Positions 38,053-47,956 of a DNA stretch of 64,000 nucleotides are shown one piece after another. The number at the start of each line of letters is the position of its first letter. The first letter of the stretch is position 1. Below the pieces are notes generated by a model. The model was not told the origin of the DNA and searched no databases. It saw nothing but the letters and a program-made list of their open reading frames with translations. The stretch covers positions 65,187 through 129,186 of the forward strand of contig CACOBG010000004.1 of the NCBI GenBank assembly GCA_902625415.1. The letters are read 5' to 3'. The translations under genes and the position numbers were made by a program. Source of the stretch: an uncultured SAR86 cluster bacterium (lineage in GTDB: Bacteria > Pseudomonadota > Gammaproteobacteria > Magnimaribacterales > AG-339-G14).

Positions 38053-40986
38053 ATGGAAATAACATTTGGTTATCAAAAGAACTTGGTAATTTGCAGTAAT
38101 TCAGAGCTTCTGAAAAAAACTTGGTCTAATTCCACAAATGATGAAAAAATCTTAATTCCTGATTTAGAGGTTTTACCCTATGATAATTTTTCTCCACATT
38201 CTGAGGTTTCATCAAAAAGATTAATAGCTCTTAGGGATTTACTAAAAAAAGATTCAGTCACAGCTTTTTCTACAGTACCTGCACTTTTTCAACCTTTTTT
38301 TGATAAAGCCAGTATCAATACTTTGTATCTTGAATTCAAAGAAAACCAAAAAATTGATAGAAACGAGCTCATCTCAAATTTAGTAGAAAATGGATATGAC
38401 CCTGCAGATTTAGTAACCAAACCCTCCAGCTATGCCCTAAGAGGTTCTGTGATAGATATATTTCCATCCAATAGCAAATATCCCGTAAGGATAGATTTAG
38501 ATGACGATTTGATTTCAAGTATTTCTATTTTTGACACTGATACACAGAAAACTTTAAGGAAAATAAATTCATTCATTGTTAGACCATCACGAGGTTTTGT
38601 TTTAAATATAAATTCTATAAAAATATTTAAAAAAAATTGGCGTTCTAGGTTTAAAGACGATGGTGAGGTTTTTGAAAGCGTCAGTAAAGGAAAATTTATA
38701 TCAGGAATAGAATTTTATTCTTCTCTTTTCTATGATGAAAAACCTTCTTTGAAGGATTATCTCAACGGCTTTAATATCTTTATCGTTGGTGACGTTAAAT
38801 CAGAATCTAAAAATTATTGGGAATTGATAAATAATAGATACGAGGAGTTTTTAGGCGATGTAAATAGACCAATCCTGAGGCCTGCAGAAATCTTTAATTC
38901 GCTTGATGAAATTAATAACTTAATTTCAGATTCTGAAACAATAAACTTACCAGAAACTTCTTTTGATAAATCTTTAGATTTAGTTGTTAAAGACTCTTCT
39001 TCTAGTTCAGAACAATTAGAAAGAGATTTTGATTCGTTATTAAATTTTAAAAAAAATGAGCTTGTTGTTCATGCAAATCATGGAATAGGAAAATTCTTAG
39101 GTCTAAAAAATCTAAATAATACGGAATGCTTTTTAATAGAATATCAAAACAATGAGTTACTTTATGTTCCAGTAAATTCGATATCTCAAATTACCCCATA
39201 TATTGGCGTAAAAGATATCCCTTTAGATTCTTTAAGCAAAAAGAAATGGAGTGAAAAATCACAAAAATCGAAATTAAAAGCTTTTGATATTGCATCAGAA
39301 ATTTTGGAAGCTGAAGCTAAAAGAAATTTAGAAGAGTCACAAAAAGTATCGCTTAATGTAAGTGAATATGAAAAGTTTTGCGACACTTTCAAATTTACCG
39401 AGACTCCTGATCAAGAAAGAGTCATTAGAGAAGTAATTGATGATTTACTTTCAGACAAGCCACAGGATAGACTGATTTGCGGTGAGGTAGGATTTGGTAA
39501 AACTGAGGTAGCTTTGAGAGCCTCTTTCATAGTAGCTCAAAATGATTTCCAGGTTTGTATTCTTGCACCAACAACCGTATTGGCTAAACAGCATTTTGAG
39601 GTATTCAAAGAAAGATTCAGCGAATTTCCTTACAAGACTTGTCTCCTTACAAGAGAGCAAACAAAAGCAGAAAAAGCGGAAATATATAAAAAAATTAAAG
39701 AAAATTACTTTTCAATAATTATCGGTACTCATGCCCTTTTCAATAAAGAGATTTCTTTTAAGAATTTAAATCTACTTATTATCGATGAAGAGCATAAATT
39801 TGGTGTCAGACAAAAAGAACAAATAAGATCTTTGAAAAATGGCATCAATGTCATTTCCCTTTCTGCAACCCCAATTCCAAGGACCTTAAATCTATCTCTA
39901 TCTAAAGTGAGAGATATTTCTTTAATCACCACTCCTCCGACAGGACGCAAAAGTGTCAAGACAATTGTCTCGAGATATTCAAAAAGTCTCGTTTTTGAAG
40001 CCATTCAAAGAGAATTTTATAGAGACGGTCAAGTTTTTTATCTCTTAAATAACGTGAGCATGTTAGAAGAAAAGAAAAAAGAAATTTCGGATAGATTTCC
40101 AGGTAAAAAAATTGCTTTTGCTCACGGCCAACTTAGACCAAAAGATTTAAGTAACGTCATGGAAAGTTTTATTAGGAAAGAAATTGATTTGCTTGTTTGC
40201 ACAACGATTATTGAAAGTGGGATTGATATAGAGAACGCAAATACCTTAATTGTAGAGGAATCAGAAAATTATGGTTTGTCTCAACTTCACCAAATAAGAG
40301 GAAGGGTTGGAAGATCTAAAAGAGAGGCTTATGCCTATTTTTTCCTTAATGAAAATAAAAAATTAAAAAATAAGGCGTCAGAAAGAATTGAAGCTCTGCA
40401 AGAGAACGAATCACTTTTATCTGGATTTAGCTTAGCAATGAGAGATTTAGAAATTAGAGGAGCCGGTGAGTTGTTAGGAGAAAAGCAAAGCGGGCCAATA
40501 GATGTAGTAGGTTTAACTTTATTTTCAAAAATGATTGAAAGTGCTATTAAAATTTTAAAAGGAGAAAAGATTATAGATCAAGCCGATATTGACATTGATA
40601 TTGGTATCTATGGATTCATTCCAGAAGAAATCATTCCTCAAGCAGAATTAAGACTTAGTATTTACAAAGAAATCTCATCTATAAAGGAAAATAAAAATCT
40701 AGAACAAAATAAAAAGGATTTTATTGATCGTTTTGGCGATGTAACTTCAGAAATCACTAATCTTTATGAATTATCAAAACTAAAAAATATTGCCAGAAAG
40801 CTAAATATTTTAGGCATCAAGTATCGAGATGAAAATTTTTCTTTAAAACTAGCAGATGATTCGAGACTTATTCCCCCATCCTCAAAAATAAGGGAGATCA
40901 AAGTAAGTGCCAAAGATATTAAAAGTAATCGTCTAACCTTTATAATGTCAAAGTTGGAAAGTTTTCTTGATAAGAATGAAATATAA
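38053..40986 (+). CDS. mfd: Transcription-repair coupling factor Mfd, lacking domain D3
   Basis: 977 residues versus 1148 in E. coli. Present: the UvrB-like N-terminal domains (LPYDNFSPHSEV), the RNA polymerase-interacting domain (ELVVHANHGIGKFLG), SF2 motor with Walker A GEVGFGKTE, DEEH box, QLHQIRGRVGRS, and the autoinhibitory C-terminal domain (IDRFGDVTSE). Missing: roughly 85 residues between the UvrB-like part and the polymerase domain, where E. coli has D3; only a Ser-rich linker remains. About 30 residues are also lost at the N-terminus. It releases stalled polymerase and recruits UvrA. No in-frame stop, so a real shortened form. Confidence 0.95.
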   Translation: MEITFGYQKNLVICSNSELLKKTWSNSTNDEKILIPDLEVLPYDNFSPHSEVSSKRLIALRDLLKKDSVTAFSTVPALFQPFFDKASINTLYLEFKENQKIDRNELISNLVENGYDPADLVTKPSSYALRGSVIDIFPSNSKYPVRIDLDDDLISSISIFDTDTQKTLRKINSFIVRPSRGFVLNINSIKIFKKNWRSRFKDDGEVFESVSKGKFISGIEFYSSLFYDEKPSLKDYLNGFNIFIVGDVKSESKNYWELINNRYEEFLGDVNRPILRPAEIFNSLDEINNLISDSETINLPETSFDKSLDLVVKDSSSSSEQLERDFDSLLNFKKNELVVHANHGIGKFLGLKNLNNTECFLIEYQNNELLYVPVNSISQITPYIGVKDIPLDSLSKKKWSEKSQKSKLKAFDIASEILEAEAKRNLEESQKVSLNVSEYEKFCDTFKFTETPDQERVIREVIDDLLSDKPQDRLICGEVGFGKTEVALRASFIVAQNDFQVCILAPTTVLAKQHFEVFKERFSEFPYKTCLLTREQTKAEKAEIYKKIKENYFSIIIGTHALFNKEISFKNLNLLIIDEEHKFGVRQKEQIRSLKNGINVISLSATPIPRTLNLSLSKVRDISLITTPPTGRKSVKTIVSRYSKSLVFEAIQREFYRDGQVFYLLNNVSMLEEKKKEISDRFPGKKIAFAHGQLRPKDLSNVMESFIRKEIDLLVCTTIIESGIDIENANTLIVEESENYGLSQLHQIRGRVGRSKREAYAYFFLNENKKLKNKASERIEALQENESLLSGFSLAMRDLEIRGAGELLGEKQSGPIDVVGLTLFSKMIESAIKILKGEKIIDQADIDIDIGIYGFIPEEIIPQAELRLSIYKEISSIKENKNLEQNKKDFIDRFGDVTSEITNLYELSKLKNIARKLNILGIKYRDENFSLKLADDSRLIPPSSKIREIKVSAKDIKSNRLTFIMSKLESFLDKNEI

Positions 40987-41800
40987 ATTATCTTTATTGC
41001 TAACGCTTCTTTCAATAAATTTATTTTCTGAAGAGCAGCTTTATTTGGTTGATTTAATTTTGATCAAATATCTTCCTGACTTTGAAACTAATGAAAAGTT
41101 TTTCCCTCCTGAACTCGATATCCCAGATAATATAACTTTTCTTACTGAGTTTCCTTATCCTAAATTAGAAATTAATTCATTACCGTTTAATCTTGAATAT
41201 AAATTTCAGGATTTATTTATGTCAGTAAAAATTGAAGAAGACTCAGATTTATCTATTTCTGAAGATGAAACTCCAAGTGATATTGAATCTATTCCAACCT
41301 TAGAAGTAAATAAATCTGTATTTGAAATTGATTCTGCGAGAGAATTTTCTCTATCAGCTGAAGTTTCCAAAATTGCAAGAAGTAGAGACTTTAGGGTGAT
41401 TTCCACAAAATCATGGTTCCAAAACATTAAGGATAAAGATGCAGCTGAGCTTATTTTTATCGATAGTGATTTTTTTAAAGGGACTAGGATATTTGGTTTT
41501 TTTCAACTCTACAAAGAACGTTTTTTACACTTCAATACAAAACTATATCTTTCTGAGTTAGATCCTTTATTCACACAAGATGAAAGATTAATGGTTGGAA
41601 AAAATGTTTTCAATGAAGAAAAAGAGCTAGATATATATGAAGAAAAAAACCAAAAAGTTCTTTACGAAGTTGTGCACTCAAAAAAATTTCGTAGTGGTGA
41701 ACTTCATTATGTAGATCATCCAAAATTTGGGATGCTTATAATGCTTACTAAAGCTCAGAAAAAGATTTCTTCTCCTGATAATGATTTAACAAAGAATTAA
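40976..41800 (+). CDS. csiV: CsiV-like periplasmic protein (cell-shape / peptidoglycan-binding family)
   Basis: 274 residues from ATG 40976, which overlaps mfd by 11 bases and begins a signal peptide (MKYKLSLLLTLL, cut near LFS). The mature start EQLYLVDLILIKY and the end GELHYVDHPKFGMLIMLTK are the hallmark ends of the CsiV family (PF10972), whose Vibrio member binds peptidoglycan and is needed for cell shape. The family sits after mfd in other gammaproteobacteria. The middle is acidic and variable. Its last 53 bases overlap the convergent sbcB gene. Confidence 0.8.
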   Translation: MKYKLSLLLTLLSINLFSEEQLYLVDLILIKYLPDFETNEKFFPPELDIPDNITFLTEFPYPKLEINSLPFNLEYKFQDLFMSVKIEEDSDLSISEDETPSDIESIPTLEVNKSVFEIDSAREFSLSAEVSKIARSRDFRVISTKSWFQNIKDKDAAELIFIDSDFFKGTRIFGFFQLYKERFLHFNTKLYLSELDPLFTQDERLMVGKNVFNEEKELDIYEEKNQKVLYEVVHSKKFRSGELHYVDHPKFGMLIMLTKAQKKISSPDNDLTKN

Positions 41801-43163
41801 TAATTTCTAATTTCTCCTTCTCTTTATTTTCTTCTGCCTCAATTTTCAATGAGTTGGTTCTTGAAATTGCTTTCTCTAAAGTCATTTTCCAAGGACCATT
41901 TGTTAAAAGTCTTTCCTTTAAAAATTCATGATAATTATCCTGTTCTTTATTTGTGGAAAATTCCGGTTTTAAATAATTTATGAGCCTTTGAGAAAGCTCT
42001 CTATACCTTTCATCTTCAAACCCATTTAGGAGTTTTGCTTTTTCTGCCCAAGTAGATATTTCAAATCTTTCCATCCAAAGTTTGTCGCTATTTGAGGGAA
42101 ATCTTTCATATACCCTTTGTTCTAAATATTTGTTGGGGGGGTATTCTCTTTGATTGATAGATAATAGTTCGCAAATTCTATTTTGAAAGTCTGTATTCTC
42201 ATTAACTTGCTGAGCCCTCGATTCTAACAATTTTAGTGGTGAGTCAAGAAATTCTTCGATATTTGTTATTTTGTTTGCTGACATCAAAGGAATGCTTTTA
42301 TTAATTGAAATTGTTTTAAGCCCTCCACCTGCTCCAAATTGTTCTGATAATTCATAATCCGACATATCAAACATTTTTTTTGGATCAAAATATAAATCCA
42401 TCAACGCAACTTGATTGGTTTGATTGGGATTTTGTCCACACGAAATAACAGGATAGATGTATTTTTTCTTCCGATAGATTTCTCCCAAAATAGAAAAAGG
42501 ACTGGACTTGGTCAGCTCAATATTTCCATTTTTTGAAGATCCTATTACAGCTGCATCTAATGCTTCAGGCGCATGCTTTTTAATTTTTTTCATCAAATTT
42601 ACCATCAGCATGCAATCAACAATTGCATCGTGAGCATTTTCTACAGAAATATTATTCTCCTCAGCTAAATCAGTTAATTTCAAACTAATATTTTTATCCT
42701 CATCCTGAGGAACTTTTATTTTTGAACTATAAAAATTTCCAATTATCTGAAATAGACTCATGAGATCAAGTCTACGATTACCGTTTGTGTTGGTTATATA
42801 AGGTTCAAAAAGATTCCAATAAAACTGCCTTCTAACAAGTTCTTCGTCAAATCGATGACCGTTATATGAGACGAATATTAAATTTTTCTCTTTCCCCCAT
42901 GACAACCATTTATCTCTCAATGATTTCATCATCTCAAAATGAGACTGGCCTGACTCTAGGCATTCGGTTTGTTTATGTACCAAAAATGCATCTGGGGAAG
43001 GGACTATCCATGGAAGAACTTTTGAACTCAAATTAAGCTCTTCGAGTACGTTGAAATTACTATCCGTTAATACACATCCAATTTGAATGATTTGAGAGAA
43101 ATTTATATTCAGCCCAGTTGTTTCCGTATCATAGAAAACATATAGATCGTTTGACCCAACCAT
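41748..43163 (-). CDS. sbcB: Exodeoxyribonuclease I
   Basis: 471 residues (E. coli 475). DEDDh exonuclease: DTETTG at about 11-16, a middle NGHRFDEEL, and ENAHDAIVDCML with the His and last Asp; then the ExoI SH3-like and C-terminal domains. It degrades single-stranded DNA 3' to 5' and helps recombination and mismatch repair. Its 3' end overlaps csiV by 53 bases on the opposite strand. Confidence 0.95.
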   Translation of the reverse strand: MVGSNDLYVFYDTETTGLNINFSQIIQIGCVLTDSNFNVLEELNLSSKVLPWIVPSPDAFLVHKQTECLESGQSHFEMMKSLRDKWLSWGKEKNLIFVSYNGHRFDEELVRRQFYWNLFEPYITNTNGNRRLDLMSLFQIIGNFYSSKIKVPQDEDKNISLKLTDLAEENNISVENAHDAIVDCMLMVNLMKKIKKHAPEALDAAVIGSSKNGNIELTKSSPFSILGEIYRKKKYIYPVISCGQNPNQTNQVALMDLYFDPKKMFDMSDYELSEQFGAGGGLKTISINKSIPLMSANKITNIEEFLDSPLKLLESRAQQVNENTDFQNRICELLSINQREYPPNKYLEQRVYERFPSNSDKLWMERFEISTWAEKAKLLNGFEDERYRELSQRLINYLKPEFSTNKEQDNYHEFLKERLLTNGPWKMTLEKAISRTNSLKIEAEENKEKEKLEIINSLLNHYQEKKSFSEL

Positions 43164-43201
43164 CTTTAAATTATAAGGGAAACAAACGTCAAAATAAGAC
43201 G

Positions 43202-43786
43202 TTATTTGTAAAATGCGTTATCTTTAAAAGAATGATCTGTAGAATCAACTATTTCCGTTATCTCAGGAATGTTATCTTTTAGAGTCTTTTCAACACCATT
43301 TTTAAGAGTAAGGTCAACCATGCCGCAACCTTGACAGCCACCACCGAATCTCAAAACAGCTTTGCTTGAATCAATAACTTCTATGAGGCTTACTTCACCA
43401 CCATGGGAAGCAAGGGAGGGATTTATCTCGCTATACAAGTAATAATTTATTTTTTCTTCTAAAGAACTATCTTCTTTCAAGCTCGGTATTTTTGCATTGG
43501 GAGCTCTAATTGTCAGTTGTCCGCCAAATTTATCAGGATGATAATCGACCTTACAGTCTTCTAAGAAAGGAAGACTCTCGCTTTCCAGATATATGGATAT
43601 TTCATTTATGTCCATTAAAATATCATCGTCCTCTTCTTCGCCAACTTTGCAATAGACAATACAAGTTTCAGCATTCATTGTCCCTGGATCGGAGACAAAA
43701 ATTTTTATGTTTGTTGGCTCTTCTTGACTACTTAAAAGATCTTTTAAGTAAGTAATTGCGGATTCTGAGACAACGACATTAGCCAT
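43202..43786 (-). CDS. nfuA: Fe/S biogenesis protein NfuA
   Basis: 194 residues. Degenerate A-type N-terminal domain (1-105) and a C-terminal NifU-like domain with the cluster ligands Cys151 and Cys154 in GGGCQGCGMVDLT. It carries 4Fe-4S clusters to targets. It follows etfA by three bases, and the ETF-QO gene nearby codes for a 4Fe-4S protein, so a functional link is plausible. Confidence 0.95.
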   Translation of the reverse strand: MANVVVSESAITYLKDLLSSQEEPTNIKIFVSDPGTMNAETCIVYCKVGEEEDDDILMDINEISIYLESESLPFLEDCKVDYHPDKFGGQLTIRAPNAKIPSLKEDSSLEEKINYYLYSEINPSLASHGGEVSLIEVIDSSKAVLRFGGGCQGCGMVDLTLKNGVEKTLKDNIPEITEIVDSTDHSFKDNAFYK

Positions 43787-43789
43787 AAT

Positions 43790-44719
43790 TTAAATTTTAG
43801 ATTCCATTTCTGGCAAAGCTGTAAATAAATCAGCTACCAGGCCATAATCAGCAACTTGGAAAATCGGCGCATCTTCATCTTTGTTTATAGCAACAATAAC
43901 CTTACTGTCCTTCATTCCTGCTAGATGTTGAATTGCTCCTGAAATACCTACTGCAATATAGAGGTTTGGAGCTACAATTTTTCCTGTTTGACCCACTTGG
44001 TAGTCATTAGGAACAAAGCCCGAATCTACTGCCGCTCTTGAGGCGCCTATTGCAGCGCCTAGTTTATCGGCAATTCCTTCTAAAAGATTAAAGTTTTCAC
44101 CATTTTGCATCCCTCTTCCACCTGAAATTATTACATCAGCGGCTGTGAGCTCTGGTCTATCTGATTCCGCAAGTTCATCTTTGATAAATTGGGATATACC
44201 AGCATCATTTACTTCTTCAAGTTTCAAAATTTCAGCTGATCCTGATTCAGATGAAACTGGATCAAAAGCTGTCGTTCTCACTGTAATAACTTTAACTTCA
44301 TCGGCTGACTTAACAGTAGCAATACAATTTCCAGCATATATTGGTCTTTGAAATGTGTCTTTAGACTCAACTGCACTAATATCTGAAATTTGTGCAACAT
44401 CTAAAAGAGCTGCAACTCTTGGCATGAAGTTTTTACCATTAGTAGTTGCAGGAGCCAAAATACTAGAATAATCATTACTGATATTTTTTATCAACAGAGA
44501 TATGTTTTCTGCAAGGAAATTTTCATATTCTGGTGAATCTACATAGAGAACTTTAGAAACTCCTTCTATTGTCGCAGCAGATTCTGCAACACTGTTACAA
44601 TTAGATCCAGCCACTAAAAGATGAATTTCATCATCAAGTTTTTGAGCTGCGCTGACTGTATTTAAGGTGGCCCCTTTTAATTCTGAATTATCGTGTTCTG
44701 AAATTACTAATGCTGTCAT
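43790..44719 (-). CDS. etfA: Electron transfer flavoprotein alpha subunit
   Basis: 309 residues. The C-terminal FAD-binding domain has [12 protein letters not shown] and [27 protein letters not shown]. With EtfB it accepts electrons from acyl-CoA dehydrogenases. Overlaps etfB by four bases. Confidence 0.97.
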   Translation of the reverse strand: MTALVISEHDNSELKGATLNTVSAAQKLDDEIHLLVAGSNCNSVAESAATIEGVSKVLYVDSPEYENFLAENISLLIKNISNDYSSILAPATTNGKNFMPRVAALLDVAQISDISAVESKDTFQRPIYAGNCIATVKSADEVKVITVRTTAFDPVSSESGSAEILKLEEVNDAGISQFIKDELAESDRPELTAADVIISGGRGMQNGENFNLLEGIADKLGAAIGASRAAVDSGFVPNDYQVGQTGKIVAPNLYIAVGISGAIQHLAGMKDSKVIVAINKDEDAPIFQVADYGLVADLFTALPEMESKI

Positions 44720-45468
44720 GATATTACTTTTGCCTCGTTTTTAAGTTTGTCTACTAGTTGATCAATACTCTCTACAATTATACCAGCCTCTCTTTCAGGG
44801 GGAGGAGATACTTTAACTGTAGAAATTCTTGGATTTAAATCAATACCTAATTCATCAGAACTTATAGTTTCAAGAGGTTTTTGTTTGGCTTTCATAATAT
44901 TAGGTAACGAAGCATATCTCGGTTCATTCAGCCTCAAGTCCGAAGTAACAATTGCAGGTAAATTAATAGAAATAGTTTGTAATCCACCATCAACCTCTCT
45001 TGTAACTTCTGCTTTGCCATCCGAAACCTTTAGTTCTGAAGCAAAAGTTGCTTGAGGATATCCGAGTAACGCAGCAAGCATTTGACCAGTCTGATTGTTA
45101 TCTCCATCAATAGCTTGCTTTCCCATTATGATTAAATCTGGATTTTCTCTTTCAACTATTGATTTTAAAGCTTTTGATATTCCTAAGGGTTGAGGTTCTT
45201 GATCTGTTTCAATGAGAATGGCCTTATCAGCACCTAGTGCAAGAGCAGTTCTAAGTTGTTCTTGAGCAACACTTTCACCAACAGTTATGGCAATAATTTC
45301 ATCAGCTGAACCAGCTTCCTTAAGTCTAACTGCTTCTTCAACAGCTATTTCACAAAATGGATTAATAGCCATTTTGACATTATTCAAATCAACATCAGAT
45401 TCGTCTGCTTTAGGCCTTACTTTTACGTTATAATCAACTACTCTTTTAATCGGAACTAAAATCTTCAT
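44716..45468 (-). CDS. etfB: Electron transfer flavoprotein beta subunit
   Basis: 250 residues. [16 protein letters not shown] start, [17 protein letters not shown], the AMP-binding [14 protein letters not shown] and the dehydrogenase-recognition loop around [18 protein letters not shown] are all standard. First gene of etfB-etfA-nfuA, with a plausible promoter 45 bases upstream. Confidence 0.97.
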   Translation of the reverse strand: MKILVPIKRVVDYNVKVRPKADESDVDLNNVKMAINPFCEIAVEEAVRLKEAGSADEIIAITVGESVAQEQLRTALALGADKAILIETDQEPQPLGISKALKSIVERENPDLIIMGKQAIDGDNNQTGQMLAALLGYPQATFASELKVSDGKAEVTREVDGGLQTISINLPAIVTSDLRLNEPRYASLPNIMKAKQKPLETISSDELGIDLNPRISTVKVSPPPEREAGIIVESIDQLVDKLKNEAKVIS

Positions 45469-45512
45469 AATTTACCTTTATAATTTATACTGGAATATCA
45501 CAAGAAGCATAT

Positions 45513-45540
45513 ATTCTATAGGATGTTCAATATCTATCAA
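45513..45540 (-). promoter_or_regulatory. Promoter of etfBA-nfuA
   Basis: Minus-strand TTGATA (45535-45540) and TAGAAT (45513-45518), 16 bases apart, in the 227-base gap between etfB and the divergent ETF-QO gene. The rest of that gap is AT-rich with no frame or hairpin I can support. Confidence 0.4.
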
Positions 45541-45695
45541 AGTATTAAAATATAGGCTAATAAAGGGTTATAAATTAATAATTTCAATAACCTATGAGAT
45601 GAAAAATGTTTAAAACGACTTTAAATGCTTTCTTTTTCGGCAAAAATGTTGATTATTTCTTATTTGCCCCAATTTTAAGTATATAAAACAGAAAA

Positions 45696-47366
45696 ATGAA
45701 CGAACAAGTAGAAAGAGATTGCATGGAATATGATGTAGTCGTTGTTGGAGGAGGTCCTTCAGGCTTATCTACGGCCATTAAAATAAAACAATTGGCAGCT
45801 GAAAATAATCAAGATGTATCAGTTTGTTTAATTGAAAAAGGCTCAGAAATCGGAGCTCACATTCTTTCTGGAAACGTATTTGAACCCACTGCGTTGAATG
45901 AATTAATTCCAGATTGGAAAGAAAAAGGAGCTCCTTTAAACACACCAGCTAAAAAAGATATAGTTAGATTTATCATTTCAGAAAAACTTTCTTTTAATAT
46001 ACCTTTTCCAAGTATCTTAATTCCAACTTTCAATAATCATGGAAATTACGTTATGAGTTTAGCCAATTTCTGTAGATGGCTAGCTTCTCAAGCAGAAAGC
46101 TTAGGAGTCGAAATTTTCCCTGGATTTACAGCCTCAGAAGTAATCTTTGAAGGAGATACTGTTAAAGGTATTCTTACTGGTGAAATGGGCATTACTAAGG
46201 AAGGAGAAAAGAAACCTTCCTATCAACCCTCAATGGAGTTGAGAGGAAAGTATACTATTTTTGCTGAAGGTTGCAGAGGCCATTTAGGCAAGCAACTGAT
46301 AAATAAATTTAATCTCGACGATAATAGAGATCCTCAACACTACGGTATAGGGTTTAAAGAAATTTGGGACATTTCTCCTGAAGATCACCAAGAAGGTACT
46401 GTGATGCATACAATGGGATGGCCAAGCAACGGAACTATATCTGGATCCTATTTTTATCATGGTGAAAATAATCAAGTTTATTTAGGATATGTTGTTCCTT
46501 TAGACTATGAAAATCCTCATTTAAGTCCTTTTGATGAATTTCAACAGTGGAAACAACAAAAGGAAATCAAGAAGATTTTGGAAAAAGGTAAAAGAGTTGC
46601 ATACGGAGCAAGAGCATTGATAAAAGGCGGTTATCAATCAAGACCAAAAATGTCATTCCCTGGTGGACTGCTTGTTGGAGATAATGCCGGCACTTTAAAT
46701 TTTCCTAAAATTAAAGGTACTCACACAGCAATGAAGTCTGGAATGATAGCTGCAGAAGTAGTAGTTGATGCTATTAAAAATCAAGTTAATGATGCTGATT
46801 TAACAAACTATGAAATAGAATTCGAAAAATCTTGGGCTAATAAAGAATTACATAAAGCCAGAAATTGGGGACCTTTTTTACACAATGGTTTGAAGTGGGG
46901 TTTCAAAGGATTATTAGGAGTTGCTCTAGCTGCGATAGATCAGCTTATATTTAGAGGAAAGCTTCCTTTTACTCTCAACCACCCTACCCCGGACTATGCT
47001 TGTTTAAAAAAAGTTTCTGAAAGCAAACCAATAAACTATCCTAAACCCGATGGAGTTGTGAGTTTTGATAAACTATCTTCTGTATTTCTCTCCAATACTA
47101 ATCATGAAGAAGATCAACCTTGTCATTTAACCCTGAAGGATTCTTCAATTCCTATTTCTGTAAATCTTCCAGATTATGATGAACCTGCACAAAGATATTG
47201 CCCTGCAGGCGTATACGAAGTTGTTGAAAAGGAAGGTGAAAAAAAATTCCAAATAAATGCTCAAAATTGCGTGCATTGCAAAACTTGTGACATTAAGGAT
47301 CCAAGTCAAAATATTGTTTGGGTTACTCCTGAGGGAATGGGTGGACCTAACTACCCAAACATGTAG
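45696..47366 (+). CDS. Electron transfer flavoprotein-ubiquinone oxidoreductase
   Basis: 556 residues. FAD-binding GGGPSGLSTA near 16-25, a long central membrane-surface domain with SYFYHGENNQVYLGYVV, and a C-terminal 4Fe-4S site made by CPAGVYEV and NCVHCKTCDI. It passes electrons from ETF to ubiquinone at the inner membrane. Start at 45696 is kept; ATG 45723 is also possible. Divergent from etfB, so control may be shared. Confidence 0.96.
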   Translation: MNEQVERDCMEYDVVVVGGGPSGLSTAIKIKQLAAENNQDVSVCLIEKGSEIGAHILSGNVFEPTALNELIPDWKEKGAPLNTPAKKDIVRFIISEKLSFNIPFPSILIPTFNNHGNYVMSLANFCRWLASQAESLGVEIFPGFTASEVIFEGDTVKGILTGEMGITKEGEKKPSYQPSMELRGKYTIFAEGCRGHLGKQLINKFNLDDNRDPQHYGIGFKEIWDISPEDHQEGTVMHTMGWPSNGTISGSYFYHGENNQVYLGYVVPLDYENPHLSPFDEFQQWKQQKEIKKILEKGKRVAYGARALIKGGYQSRPKMSFPGGLLVGDNAGTLNFPKIKGTHTAMKSGMIAAEVVVDAIKNQVNDADLTNYEIEFEKSWANKELHKARNWGPFLHNGLKWGFKGLLGVALAAIDQLIFRGKLPFTLNHPTPDYACLKKVSESKPINYPKPDGVVSFDKLSSVFLSNTNHEEDQPCHLTLKDSSIPISVNLPDYDEPAQRYCPAGVYEVVEKEGEKKFQINAQNCVHCKTCDIKDPSQNIVWVTPEGMGGPNYPNM

Positions 47367-47389
47367 TTAGCCAAAAAAAGTTATTAAAA

Positions 47390-47956
47390 TTAATAGATTT
47401 TTCCCAAAGAAAATAAATCTCCCTTCGACTTAATCTCTAGTTCTTGAGTTTTATGATTTAATTCAGCCTCTTCAACTAACTGGTAGAAAACATTTCGGTT
47501 AATTAAAGCTTCTAGGTTTTTTCTCACTAAAATATAGGGTGAAGGTTCTTGAGTCTTTTTATCAATTTCAACTCTCAAAGGATTTTCATTATTTAGAGTA
47601 ACAATGTCATCTACATTTGTTTGAAATAAATAAACTTCTTTACCATCGATTACTTCCTTATTAAAAGTTTTTATTACGAAAGGTTTGTCTTCAACCTTAA
47701 GTTTAATTTTTTCAACTGGTGTTACTAGATAATAAAAACCATCATCATCAAATCTGATTACAGTACTGAAAAGCTTAACCATTTTTTCTCTTCCTATCGG
47801 AGAGTTTTTAAAAAACCATTTTCCATCTCTTGCAATTTTCATATCCACATTTTCGCAAAGAGGCGGATCCCATTTTTCTACTGGAGGTAATTCATTATTT
47901 TTTTGTGCCTCTAAAATGGATTGAAACAAAGAAGTTGTATTTATCTCTTTAGTCAT
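47390..47956 (-). CDS. DUF1285 family protein
   Basis: 188 residues. PPVEKWDPPLCENVDMKIARDG and FFKNSPIGREKMVKLFSTVI are the typical start of DUF1285 proteins, which are cytoplasmic, of unknown function, and consist of two similar beta-rich halves. Its ATG overlaps the murB stop by one base, at the end of the long trpS-to-here run. Confidence 0.85.
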   Translation of the reverse strand: MTKEINTTSLFQSILEAQKNNELPPVEKWDPPLCENVDMKIARDGKWFFKNSPIGREKMVKLFSTVIRFDDDGFYYLVTPVEKIKLKVEDKPFVIKTFNKEVIDGKEVYLFQTNVDDIVTLNNENPLRVEIDKKTQEPSPYILVRKNLEALINRNVFYQLVEEAELNHKTQELEIKSKGDLFSLGKIY

